DNA of 64,000 nucleotides from contig JBHGYD010000020.1 of assembly GCA_041920415.1 (NCBI GenBank), positions 9,148 through 73,147 of the forward strand, in the 5' to 3' direction. Position numbers and translations under genes: made by a program. The DNA comes from JBHGYD01 sp041920415 (GTDB lineage: Bacteria > Bacillota > Bacilli > Bacillales > Anoxybacillaceae). Below the pieces are notes generated by a model that was not told the DNA's origin, did not search any database, and worked only from the letters and a program-made list of their open reading frames with translations. This document shows, one piece after another, positions 44,256 through 52,484 of this stretch; positions within the stretch are counted from its first letter, which is position 1; every line of letters starts with the position of its first letter.

Positions 44256-45653
44256 GTGAATAAATATACAATTCATTCAGATCATCATTCATCTGTATTG
44301 CATGATAATGTAATTTTAGAGCATTACGGATTAAATGAATTAAATTTTGAATCAGTAAAAAATTACCGTGAAACATTTGCAGCTGTAAAGCCCAATCATC
44401 CTTGGAATGGGCTTGAAACGAAAGAATTTTTATACAAAATTGGTGCATGGGGAAAATTAAGAAATAGTAGTAAAGAAGGGGTCACAGTAGCAGGACTATT
44501 AATGTTTAGCGAGGAGCGAATCATTACAGAAGTTTTGCCACAATATTTCCTTGAGTATCGGGAAAGTTTGGACGATATAGCAACGAACGGTTGGACAAAG
44601 CGATTTACATCACAAGATGGAACGTGGTCTGGGAATGTGTATGATTTTTATTTTAAAGTAATGTCGCACGTGGGGGACGTGGATGAATCACTGTCATCCG
44701 CTTTGCATGAAGCCGTCATGAATGCCTTAGTTCATGCCGATTATTCAGGTGAAGGCGGAATTGTCATTGAAAAAGAGCGCAGCGTATTCCGCTTTTCGAA
44801 CCCTGGCTTGCTTCGTATTCCTATCGATCACGCTTTTGCTGGTGGAATGAGCAATCTCCGCAATCCGAATCTTTTTAAAATGTTTATTTTAATCGGTCTT
44901 TGTAAGCGGGCTGGATCTGGTCTTAAACATATTGAAGTGACATGGAGAAATCATCAATGGAAACAACCGGAATTTCTACAACAGACGGAACCGGAACGCA
45001 CGATTTTAACGTTAACGATGCAAACAAATCAATCCATTTTTCCAGATGAAATGACCGCATCATATGAAACAGTTGATGATGACGATATGCAACAGCACGA
45101 TCATTACGATATGGATACAGTGATGTATGAAGAAGGTGTAAACTCCGTAAATAAAGACTTAAACTCCATAAATAATGAATATAACTCTATAAATAAAGAT
45201 GAATACTCCATAAATAACAATCCTAACTCCGTAAACAATAAGGAGAGGTCCGTAAATAACGACAGCAACTCCGTGAATAATACGGATTACTCCGTAAATA
45301 AAGACTTAAACTCCGTAAATAAAACGACTAACTCCGTAAATAAAGAAGACGAACGATTCGATGATGTTTTTTCTATGGAGCACAATGAAGAGATAAATGA
45401 AGAATTATGGAAAATAGCGGAGTTAGCACGAAAGAAAAAACGACTTCATCCAAGCGTGATGGAACAAATCATTTTAAAGCTTTGTTCCAAAAAACCGTTA
45501 ATGTTAAAAGAGTTAGCGTATTTATTAGAAAGAACATCGGATGGATTGCGGAATAACTATTTAGCGAAGTTGTTAGACGAAGGGAAAATACAATTAAAAT
45601 ATCCCGATCAGCCCAATCATCCAAGGCAAGCGTATATAACAATGAAGAAATGA
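44256..45653 (+). CDS. RecG/Schlafen-type ATP-binding protein with a heptapeptide-repeat insert
   Basis: A 465-residue protein like the HATPase_c_4/AlbA-type 'ATP-binding protein' family (COG2865). The GHKL-like part includes SSALHEAVMNALVHADYSG and RFSNPGLLRI, with GLCKRAGSGLKHIE typical of the family (about residues 145-230). Residues about 296-365 are ten seven-residue repeats. The C-terminal part (about 370-465) is winged-helix like, with LKELAYLLERTSDGLRNNYL. GTG 44256 is 7 nt after AGAGGGAG; TTG 44250 is too close. Its role is unknown; such proteins are often regulators. Confidence 0.8.
   Translation: MNKYTIHSDHHSSVLHDNVILEHYGLNELNFESVKNYRETFAAVKPNHPWNGLETKEFLYKIGAWGKLRNSSKEGVTVAGLLMFSEERIITEVLPQYFLEYRESLDDIATNGWTKRFTSQDGTWSGNVYDFYFKVMSHVGDVDESLSSALHEAVMNALVHADYSGEGGIVIEKERSVFRFSNPGLLRIPIDHAFAGGMSNLRNPNLFKMFILIGLCKRAGSGLKHIEVTWRNHQWKQPEFLQQTEPERTILTLTMQTNQSIFPDEMTASYETVDDDDMQQHDHYDMDTVMYEEGVNSVNKDLNSINNEYNSINKDEYSINNNPNSVNNKERSVNNDSNSVNNTDYSVNKDLNSVNKTTNSVNKEDERFDDVFSMEHNEEINEELWKIAELARKKKRLHPSVMEQIILKLCSKKPLMLKELAYLLERTSDGLRNNYLAKLLDEGKIQLKYPDQPNHPRQAYITMKK
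45141..45350 (+). repeat. Ten 21-bp in-frame tandem repeats (heptapeptide NSVNKDL type)
   Basis: Ten consecutive units of 21 bp encode [NYR]-S-[VI]-N-[KN]-x-x. The first five bases of most units are ACTCC and AAATAA follows. The last two residues vary freely. The array is exactly in frame and has no gaps. Confidence 0.95.
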
Positions 45654-45773
45654 AGTTTCTTAGTATTATAGAAACAACAGTAAGATTCATGATTTGTTCA
45701 ATATATAACAAACTACGGTTTGAAAAAACGTATTACAATAAGAGCAAGAACGGTAACATTAGGAGTGAGAACA

Positions 45774-46001
45774 ATGATTCTTTGCGAGTGGAGAGATTTT
45801 TCAACTGATGCAGCGACTTATACATTGGAGAGCTTTGAAGAAATGATCGGTGATTCGTTTGAAGCGATGATGTTTGAAGAGGGGAATGACATCCCGTCTT
45901 ATATATGGACAGCTAATTACGTCGTTATTATTAGAAGAAATACGCGAATGTATCATGATATTTCATTTACTAAAATTCCTCGCAATCCTGTTTGCGAGTA
46001 G
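45774..46001 (+). CDS. Small hypothetical protein
   Basis: A 75-residue acidic product starting MILCEWRDFSTDAATYTLESF at ATG 45774 after AGGAGTGAG. No membrane segment, signal or motif is visible. A frame upstream to 45720 lacks support. It has a clean ribosome site and its own terminator downstream (46008-46040), which argue that it is real. I do not recognise a function. Confidence 0.7.
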   Translation: MILCEWRDFSTDAATYTLESFEEMIGDSFEAMMFEEGNDIPSYIWTANYVVIIRRNTRMYHDISFTKIPRNPVCE

Positions 46002-46007
46002 CAGTAA

Positions 46008-46040
46008 CGAGCTATCTTCAAAGGTAGCTCGTTTTTTTTT
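46008..46040 (+). terminator. Intrinsic terminator before adhE
   Basis: ACGAGCTA pairs with TAGCTCGT followed by eight or more T. Confidence 0.9.
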
Positions 46041-46049
46041 ATAAAAAGA

Positions 46050-46067
46050 TTGTTCAATATTTCACAA
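46050..46067. promoter_or_regulatory. Imperfect Rex/Fnr-like site upstream of adhE
   Basis: TTGTTCAATATTTCACAA matches the Rex dyad TTGTGAAnnnnTTCACAA except for two bases in the left arm, and lies 86 bp before the perfect site. Confidence 0.45.
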
Positions 46068-46152
46068 ATTTGACAAACCAAAATCCCAGTTGACCGTTTA
46101 TAATAAAAGTGCGATGGATGAGATTCTTCTCATCTAAAATTTTTCTTCTTGT

Positions 46153-46170
46153 TTGTGAAGTTTTTCACAA
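46153..46170. promoter_or_regulatory. Perfect Rex-type operator (also matches Fnr consensus) before adhE
   Basis: TTGTGAAGTTTTTCACAA is an exact TTGTGAA-N4-TTCACAA dyad, the Rex redox-repressor site. It also contains TGTGA-N6-TCACA, the Fnr/CRP consensus. It ends 20 bp before the adhE start codon, a position that fits repression (Rex, relieved by high NADH) better than Fnr activation. Confidence 0.8.
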
Positions 46171-46190
46171 TATACTAGGAGGTCTTCAAC

Positions 46191-48794
46191 ATGACTGTTC
46201 AGGAAAAAGTGGTAGACAAAAAAAGCGAAGTGACCAAAATGATTGACCAGCTTGTCGCGAATGCGCAAAAGGCTCTAGAAAAATTTAGAGAATACGATCA
46301 AGAAACAATCGATAAAATCGTGAAAGAAATGGCGCTGGCTGGACTCGATCAGCATATGCGATTAGCAAAACTTGCAGTCGAAGAAACAAAACGTGGTGTA
46401 TATGAAGACAAAATCATTAAAAATATTTTCGCAACTGAATATATATACCACAACATTAAGTACGATAAAACGGTCGGTATTATTCGTGAAAATCCGCATG
46501 AAGGAATTGTAGAAATTGCGGAACCAGTCGGTGTGATTGCTGGGGTAACACCGGTAACCAACCCGACATCAACGACAATGTTTAAAACACTTATTTCGAT
46601 TAAAACACGTAACCCAATCATTTTTGCCTTCCATCCATCCGCGCAAAAATGTAGTAGTGAAGCAGCAAGGGTTTTACGTGATGCAGCGATTAAGGCAGGC
46701 GCTCCAGAATACTGTATCCAATGGATCGAAACGCCTTCATTGGAAGCAACACAACAACTCATGCATCATCCAGGGGTTTCTCTCATTTTAGCAACCGGTG
46801 GCGCAGGCATGGTGAAGGCTGCTTATAGCTCGGGAAAACCAGCGTTAGGTGTTGGTCCTGGTAACGTTCCTTGTTATATTGAAAAAACGGCGAATACTAA
46901 ACGTGCTGTCAACGATTTAATTTTATCAAAAACATTTGACAATGGTATGATTTGTGCTTCTGAGCAAGCTGTAATCATTGATAAAGAGATTTACGATAAA
47001 GTGAAAAAAGAAATGATCGAAAATCATTGTTATTTCTTGAATGAGGAAGAAAAGAAAAAAGTAGAAAAACTCGTGATCAATGAAAATACGTGTGCTGTTA
47101 ACCCTGATATCGTTGGGAAACCGGCGTATGAAATTGCAAAAATGGCTGGTGTCGAAGTACCGAAAGACACGAAAATTCTCGTTGCCGAATTAAAAGGAGT
47201 CGGTCCGCAGTATCCACTTTCTCGCGAAAAGCTAAGTCCTGTGTTAGCTTGCTATAAAGTAAATAGCACAGAAGAAGGCTTAAAACGTTGTGAGGAAATG
47301 TTAGAGTTTGGTGGATTAGGACACTCAGCTGTAATTCATTCTGATAACGAAAGTGTAATTACGGAATTTGGTAAGAGAATGAAAGCAGGTCGAATTATTG
47401 TGAATGCTCCATCTTCACAAGGAGCGATTGGTGATATTTATAATGCGTATATCCCATCGCTAACACTCGGTTGCGGTACGTTTGGCGGAAACTCTGTATC
47501 AACGAACGTAGGGGCGATTCACCTCATTAATATTAAGAAAATGGCGAAAAGGACTGTCAATATGCAATGGTTTAAAGTACCGCCAAAAATTTATTTCGAG
47601 AAAAACTCTATCCAATATTTAGCGAAAATGCCGAACATCTCAAAAGCATTTATTGTCACTGACCCAGGCATGGTGAAACTGGGATACGTAGATAAAGTCC
47701 TATATTATTTACGGAAACGCCCAGATTACGTTCATTGCGAAATTTTCTCAGAAGTAGAGCCAGATCCATCCACCACGACGGTGATGAAAGGCGCTGATAT
47801 GATGAGAAGCTTCGAGCCGGATGTGATTATTGCGCTCGGTGGCGGTTCAGCGATGGACGCAGCGAAAGCGATGTGGCTGTTCTATGAACATCCAGAAACA
47901 GATTTCAACGGATTAAAACAAAAATTCTTAGATATTCGCAAACGTGTATTCAAATATCCGAAACTCGGTCACAAAGCGCAATTTGTGGCGATTCCAACAA
48001 CATCAGGAACGGGCTCAGAAGTTACATCATTTGCGGTTATTACCGATAAAGAAAACAACATTAAATATCCATTGGCAGACTATGAATTAACACCGGATGT
48101 AGCGATTGTCGACCCGCAATTTGTCATGACATTGCCAAAACATGTAACAGCCGATACAGGGATGGACGTACTAACTCATGCGATCGAAGCATATGTGTCT
48201 AATATGGCAAACGACTATACAGACGGTCTTGCAATGAAGGCGATCCAACTTGTCTTTGAATATTTACCAAGAGCTTATAAAAACGGAAATGACGAAGTTG
48301 CTCGTGAAAAAATGCATAACGCATCAACGATTGCGGGTATGGCGTTTGCGAATGCATTCTTAGGCATTAACCATAGTTTAGCTCATAAACTTGGTGCAGA
48401 ATTCCATATCGCTCACGGACGGGCTAATACAATTTTAATGCCGCATGTCATTCGCTATAATGCAACAAAACCAAAAAAATTCACAGCATTCCCTAAATAC
48501 GAATATTTCGTTGCCGATCAACGTTATGCGGAAATTGCAAGAATGTTAGGCTTGCCAGCTCGCACAACCGAAGAAGGAGTAGAAAGCCTCGTTCAAGCGA
48601 TTATTAAGCTAGCAAGAGAATTAGAAATTCCAATGAGCATTGAAGCATGCGGTGTCAGCAAACAAGAATTTGAAAGCAAAGTCGAGAAATTAGCAGAACT
48701 GGCCTTTGAAGATCAATGTACAACCGCTAATCCGAAACTCCCGCTTGTTAGCGATTTAGTAGAAATTTATCGCCAAGCGTTTAAAGGAGTTTAA
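46191..48794 (+). CDS. adhE: Bifunctional acetaldehyde-CoA/alcohol dehydrogenase AdhE
   Basis: AdhE reduces acetyl-CoA to acetaldehyde and then ethanol, using two NADH, and assembles into spirosomes. The 867-residue chain has an N-terminal aldehyde dehydrogenase with catalytic Cys in NGMICASEQAV (about 253). The C-terminal iron alcohol dehydrogenase has GGGSAMDAAKAMW (about 548) and metal His residues in NHSLAHKLGAEFHIAHGRAN (about 725-745). ATG 46191 follows AGGAGGTC. With pflBA it forms a mixed-acid/ethanol fermentation set. A Rex/Fnr-like dyad sits in front. Confidence 0.98.
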   Translation: MTVQEKVVDKKSEVTKMIDQLVANAQKALEKFREYDQETIDKIVKEMALAGLDQHMRLAKLAVEETKRGVYEDKIIKNIFATEYIYHNIKYDKTVGIIRENPHEGIVEIAEPVGVIAGVTPVTNPTSTTMFKTLISIKTRNPIIFAFHPSAQKCSSEAARVLRDAAIKAGAPEYCIQWIETPSLEATQQLMHHPGVSLILATGGAGMVKAAYSSGKPALGVGPGNVPCYIEKTANTKRAVNDLILSKTFDNGMICASEQAVIIDKEIYDKVKKEMIENHCYFLNEEEKKKVEKLVINENTCAVNPDIVGKPAYEIAKMAGVEVPKDTKILVAELKGVGPQYPLSREKLSPVLACYKVNSTEEGLKRCEEMLEFGGLGHSAVIHSDNESVITEFGKRMKAGRIIVNAPSSQGAIGDIYNAYIPSLTLGCGTFGGNSVSTNVGAIHLINIKKMAKRTVNMQWFKVPPKIYFEKNSIQYLAKMPNISKAFIVTDPGMVKLGYVDKVLYYLRKRPDYVHCEIFSEVEPDPSTTTVMKGADMMRSFEPDVIIALGGGSAMDAAKAMWLFYEHPETDFNGLKQKFLDIRKRVFKYPKLGHKAQFVAIPTTSGTGSEVTSFAVITDKENNIKYPLADYELTPDVAIVDPQFVMTLPKHVTADTGMDVLTHAIEAYVSNMANDYTDGLAMKAIQLVFEYLPRAYKNGNDEVAREKMHNASTIAGMAFANAFLGINHSLAHKLGAEFHIAHGRANTILMPHVIRYNATKPKKFTAFPKYEYFVADQRYAEIARMLGLPARTTEEGVESLVQAIIKLARELEIPMSIEACGVSKQEFESKVEKLAELAFEDQCTTANPKLPLVSDLVEIYRQAFKGV

Positions 48795-48822
48795 TAATAG
48801 ATCCCTCAACCTCCCCTCTGCG

Positions 48823-48869
48823 AAAGGCTTATGAATCAAGGGAACGCATCCCTTATTCATAAGCCTTTT
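48823..48869 (+). terminator. Strong terminator after adhE
   Basis: AAAGGCTTATGAAT pairs with ATTCATAAGCCTTT with an additional AAGGG/CCCTT stem and TTTT. Confidence 0.92.
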
Positions 48870-49029
48870 CTGTGCAAATAACTGTTAGTCCTATTATTTC
48901 CATGGATGGATTGGGAGTAAAAAATTCCTCATGGTTATTTTGATTCATAGACACTTTTGCAAGTGAATGTGCCTATTGTGGCTAAGTAGAGCTTTTTACC
49001 ATTTGGCTGACGCATGAAGTAGAATTACA

Positions 49030-49058
49030 GTGAAAAACCCCTTACGTTACGTAAGAGG
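49030..49058 (-). terminator. Leftward terminator after pflA
   Basis: On the reverse strand CCTCTTACGT pairs with ACGTAAGGGG and is followed by TTTTTC. It overlaps the last codons of pflA. Confidence 0.75.
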
Positions 49059-49796
49059 TGTAGAAGGTTCGTTTCCATGTAAGATTTGTTGGGCCATTTG
49101 AATGCTTTCTTCTGAAGGAGGTTCAATACCTTCAAGAGGGTAGGAAAGTCCAAGTGTTTTCCATTTGTATACTCCCAATTTATGATAAGGGAGGATTTCG
49201 ATTTTCTCTACGTTGTTGAGTGTGCGAATAAATGCGGCCAGACGGCGTAAGTCCTCTGGATCATCCGTAATCGTTGGAACAAGAACGTGACGAATCCAAA
49301 CGGGAACGTTTTTTTCAGATAGGAATTTTGCAAATTGTAAAATATGTTGATTCGTTTTCCCGGTTAGTTTGCGATGTTTTTTTTCATCAATATGTTTTAA
49401 ATCGAGTAAAATTAAGTCGGTATACAGAAGCAATTCGTTCAGTTTCTGTTGAAACGCCTCTTCCGTTGTGTAACATCCCCCAGATGAATCAATGGTTGTA
49501 TGAATACCGATTTTTTTGCACTCTTTAAATAACTCAATTAAAAAGTCCATTTGTAAGAGCGGCTCGCCACCGCTGACGGTAATACCACCACCTGAAGCTT
49601 CGATAAACGGGAGATACGTTTTTAAATCTGTGATAATTTCTTCTACTGTCATTTCTTTTCCTTTGCCAATTTCCCATGTATCGGCATTGTGGCAATATTG
49701 GCAACGCAACAAACATCCTTGTGTAAACACGACGTAGCGAAGACCAGGACCGTCTACGGTGCCGCATGATTCAATCGAGTGAATAAACCCTTTCAT
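49047..49796 (-). CDS. pflA: Pyruvate formate-lyase activating enzyme
   Basis: A radical-SAM enzyme that makes the glycyl radical on PflB. It starts at ATG 49796 (MKGFIHSIESCGTVDGPGLR) after AAGGAAGGAG, giving 249 residues. The cluster ligands are Cys28, Cys32 and Cys35 in GCLLRCQYCHN, the CxxxCxxC motif. GGGITVSGGEPLLQ is the SAM-contacting segment. It lies just downstream of pflB, which is the usual arrangement. The pair is leftward, opposite to adhE. Confidence 0.97.
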   Translation of the reverse strand: MKGFIHSIESCGTVDGPGLRYVVFTQGCLLRCQYCHNADTWEIGKGKEMTVEEIITDLKTYLPFIEASGGGITVSGGEPLLQMDFLIELFKECKKIGIHTTIDSSGGCYTTEEAFQQKLNELLLYTDLILLDLKHIDEKKHRKLTGKTNQHILQFAKFLSEKNVPVWIRHVLVPTITDDPEDLRRLAAFIRTLNNVEKIEILPYHKLGVYKWKTLGLSYPLEGIEPPSEESIQMAQQILHGNEPSTPLT

Positions 49797-49827
49797 TGGA
49801 TGTTCTCCTTCCTTGATAGAAGCTAAA

Positions 49828-49860
49828 CCCCTCACGAAGAGAGGACATCGTGAGGGGGAT
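49828..49860 (-). terminator. Hairpin between pflB and pflA
   Basis: CCCCTCACGA pairs with TCGTGAGGGG around a ten-base loop in the short pflB-pflA gap, followed on the reverse strand by TTTAGC. It likely protects or partially terminates, giving more PflB than PflA. Confidence 0.7.
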
Positions 49861-49867
49861 TTTCTTC

Positions 49868-52126
49868 TTACATACTTTCGTGGAATGTACGGTTAATGAC
49901 ATCAATTTGTTGTTCGCGTGTCAATTTAATGAAGTTAACTGCGTATCCGGAAACACGAATCGTCAATTGCGGATATTTTTCCGGATGTTCCATTGCATCT
50001 AATAATGTTTCTCGGTTAAAGACGTTAATGTTGAGATGGTGACCACCTTTTTCTGCATAACCGTCTAAAATCGCAACAAGGTTACGAACTCGAGTTTGTT
50101 CATCTTTTCCTAACGCTTTTGGTACGATCGAGAACGTATTCGAAATTCCGTCTAGTGCATATTCGTATGGTAATTTAGCAACAGAGCTTAAAGAAGCAAG
50201 AGCTCCTTTTGTGTCGCGGCCATGTAATGGGTTCGCTCCTGGAGCAAATGGTTCACCAGCGCGGCGACCATCAGGAGTGTTCCCCGTTTTCTTACCATAT
50301 ACCACGTTCGAGGTAATTGTTAAAATAGACGTTGTATGTTTCGAATCACGATATGTTTTATGTTTTTTCAATTTTGTCATGAAACGTTTGACTAAATCAA
50401 CAGCGATTTCGTCGACGCGATCGTCGTTATTTCCGTATTTCGGGAAATCCCCTTTGATTTCAAAATTCACAACAAGGCCATTCTCATCGCGAATCGTTTT
50501 TACTTTTGCGTATTTAATGGCACTTAACGAGTCCGCAACAACGGATAAACCAGCGATACCAGTCGCCATCGTGCGTAAAATATGCGTATCATGAAGCGCC
50601 ATTTCAATACGTTCATAACAATATTTGTCATGCATGTAATGAATAATATTAAGCGTATTAATGTAAAGCTCGGCAAGCCATTCTAAAACATGATCAAACT
50701 TGCGCATGACTTCATCATAATCTAAATATTCGGATGTAATTGGCGCGAATTCTGGACCGATTTGGATTTTTAATTTTTCATCTACGCCGCCGTTAATCGC
50801 GTATAATAACGCTTTCGCAAGGTTTGCGCGCGCACCAAAGAATTGCATTTGTTTACCAATTCTCATCGCTGATACGCAGCAAGCAATTCCGTAATCATCG
50901 CCAAATTCAGGGCGCATTATGTCGTCGTTTTCATATTGAATCGAACTTGTTTTAATCGACATTTTTGCGCAATATTCTTTGAATTTTTCTGGCAATTGTT
51001 TTGACCAAAGCACCGTTAAGTTTGGTTCAGGCGCAGGACCTAAGTTATCTAATGTATGAAGGAAGCGGAATGAGTTTTTCGTCACTAATGGACGACCGTC
51101 AATCGCGATTCCACCGATTGATTCTGTTACCCATGTTGGGTCACCGCTAAACAATTCATTATACTCAGGCGTTCTTGCAAATTTAACAAGACGCAATTTC
51201 ATGACAAAATGGTCAACGAGTTCTTGAGCCTCTTTTTCTGTCAACAAGCCTTCTTGTAAGTCGCGTTCGATGTAAATATCTAAGAAAGTGGAAACGCGTC
51301 CTAAGCTCATCGCGGCCCCATTTTGTTCTTTAATCGCTGCTAAGTAAGCAAAATAGAGCCATTGGAATGCTTCATGCGCATTGCGTGCCGGTTGAGAAAT
51401 ATCGTAACCGTAGCTGAGCGCCATTTGTTTTAATTCTTTTAAGGCGCGAATTTGTTCAGAAATTTCTTCGCGAAGACGAATGATATCTTCTGTCATTGTT
51501 CTTGCGCCGGTATTTTTTAAATCTTTTTGTTTTTCTTCAATTAATCGGTCAACACCGTATAAAGCAACGCGGCGATAGTCACCGATAATGCGACCGCGAC
51601 CGTATGCGTCAGGGAGACCTGTAATAATACCAGCTTTGCGTGCCGCTTTCATTTCATCGGTATATGCGTCAAATACACCTTGGTTATGTGTTTTACGGTA
51701 TTCAGTGAAAATCTTTTTAATTTCGTCGCTTACTTTATAGCCGTATGCTTCACATGATTGCTCTGCCATGCGGATACCGCCAAATGGCATTAATGAGCGT
51801 TTAAACGGTTTGTCTGTTTGAAATCCAACAATTTTTTCTAGGTCTTTGTTTAAATAACCCGGACCATGGGAAGTAATCGTTGAAATGATATCAGTATCCA
51901 TATCAAGAACGCCGCCTTTTTCGCGTTCTTGTTTCGATAACTCCATCACTTGTTCCCATAATTTTTTCGTAGCTTCAGTAGGCCCTTCAAGAAAAGATTC
52001 ATCCCCATAGTAAACGGTTACATTGTTTAAAATAAAATCGCGAACATCAATTTCTTTTTTCCACTTGGAACCTTTAAAACCTCTCCATGGCTCTAACAAA
52101 GTTTTTTTCATGACAGTTTGTTCCAT
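49868..52126 (-). CDS. pflB: Formate C-acetyltransferase (pyruvate formate-lyase)
   Basis: PflB cleaves pyruvate with CoA to acetyl-CoA and formate using a glycyl radical, under anaerobic conditions. It starts at ATG 52126 (MEQTVMKKTLLEPWRGF) after GGGAGGGG; the ATG at 52141 overlaps this site. The 752-residue chain has the active-site Cys pair in GIACCVSAMRIGK (about 415) and the glycyl radical in RVSGYAVNF (about 728). Adjacent pflA and the Rex/Fnr-like dyad at 52236 support a redox-regulated fermentation operon. Confidence 0.98.
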   Translation of the reverse strand: MEQTVMKKTLLEPWRGFKGSKWKKEIDVRDFILNNVTVYYGDESFLEGPTEATKKLWEQVMELSKQEREKGGVLDMDTDIISTITSHGPGYLNKDLEKIVGFQTDKPFKRSLMPFGGIRMAEQSCEAYGYKVSDEIKKIFTEYRKTHNQGVFDAYTDEMKAARKAGIITGLPDAYGRGRIIGDYRRVALYGVDRLIEEKQKDLKNTGARTMTEDIIRLREEISEQIRALKELKQMALSYGYDISQPARNAHEAFQWLYFAYLAAIKEQNGAAMSLGRVSTFLDIYIERDLQEGLLTEKEAQELVDHFVMKLRLVKFARTPEYNELFSGDPTWVTESIGGIAIDGRPLVTKNSFRFLHTLDNLGPAPEPNLTVLWSKQLPEKFKEYCAKMSIKTSSIQYENDDIMRPEFGDDYGIACCVSAMRIGKQMQFFGARANLAKALLYAINGGVDEKLKIQIGPEFAPITSEYLDYDEVMRKFDHVLEWLAELYINTLNIIHYMHDKYCYERIEMALHDTHILRTMATGIAGLSVVADSLSAIKYAKVKTIRDENGLVVNFEIKGDFPKYGNNDDRVDEIAVDLVKRFMTKLKKHKTYRDSKHTTSILTITSNVVYGKKTGNTPDGRRAGEPFAPGANPLHGRDTKGALASLSSVAKLPYEYALDGISNTFSIVPKALGKDEQTRVRNLVAILDGYAEKGGHHLNINVFNRETLLDAMEHPEKYPQLTIRVSGYAVNFIKLTREQQIDVINRTFHESM

Positions 52127-52235
52127 AATATCCCCTCCCATAGGACTATAACAGAGTCGTGAAAATTTATATAACAGTTTCTGAATATAGAATACTACAT
52201 TTATTTAGGAGTGGGAGAACGTATTATTGAATGAT

Positions 52236-52253
52236 TTGTGAAATATTGAGCAA
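52236..52253. promoter_or_regulatory. Rex-like dyad upstream of pflB
   Basis: TTGTGAAATATTGAGCAA has a perfect left arm and an imperfect right arm compared with TTGTGAAnnnnTTCACAA. It lies 110 bp before the pflB start. Read on the other strand it resembles the imperfect adhE site, sharing the ATAT centre. Confidence 0.55.
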
Positions 52254-52441
52254 TAGGATGATCCCTAGAGAATTATCAGGGTTTTATTTTTCAATACATA
52301 CACGCCTCTGCTTTTGTTTATCGCGTTAAAACCGGTGAAACTACATGCCAGCAATATATGAAAGCAATTTTGGAGTGCAGGATCGAAGAACGCAAGCAGT
52401 GATATATGCTTTTATTCTTTAGTAAATAAACCGGATAAAAG

Positions 52442-52469
52442 ACAAATCCCCTTAGAATTGAGTTTAAGG
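52442..52469 (-). terminator. Leftward terminator of the amino-acid permease gene
   Basis: ACAAATCCCCTTA pairs with TAAGGGGATTTGT; the reverse strand then reads TCTTTTA. It lies just past the stop of the permease gene. Confidence 0.82.
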
Positions 52470-52484
52470 GGATTTGTTTATTCA

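Noticed and set aside
46070..46104. SigA promoter of adhE from TTGACA (46070) and TATAAT (46099)
   Set aside because: The spacer would be 23 bp, too long; the true start cannot be placed.
48880..49030. Coding remnant between adhE and pflA (a CxxC-like stretch near 48967)
   Set aside because: Only about eight codons before a stop and no ribosome site.
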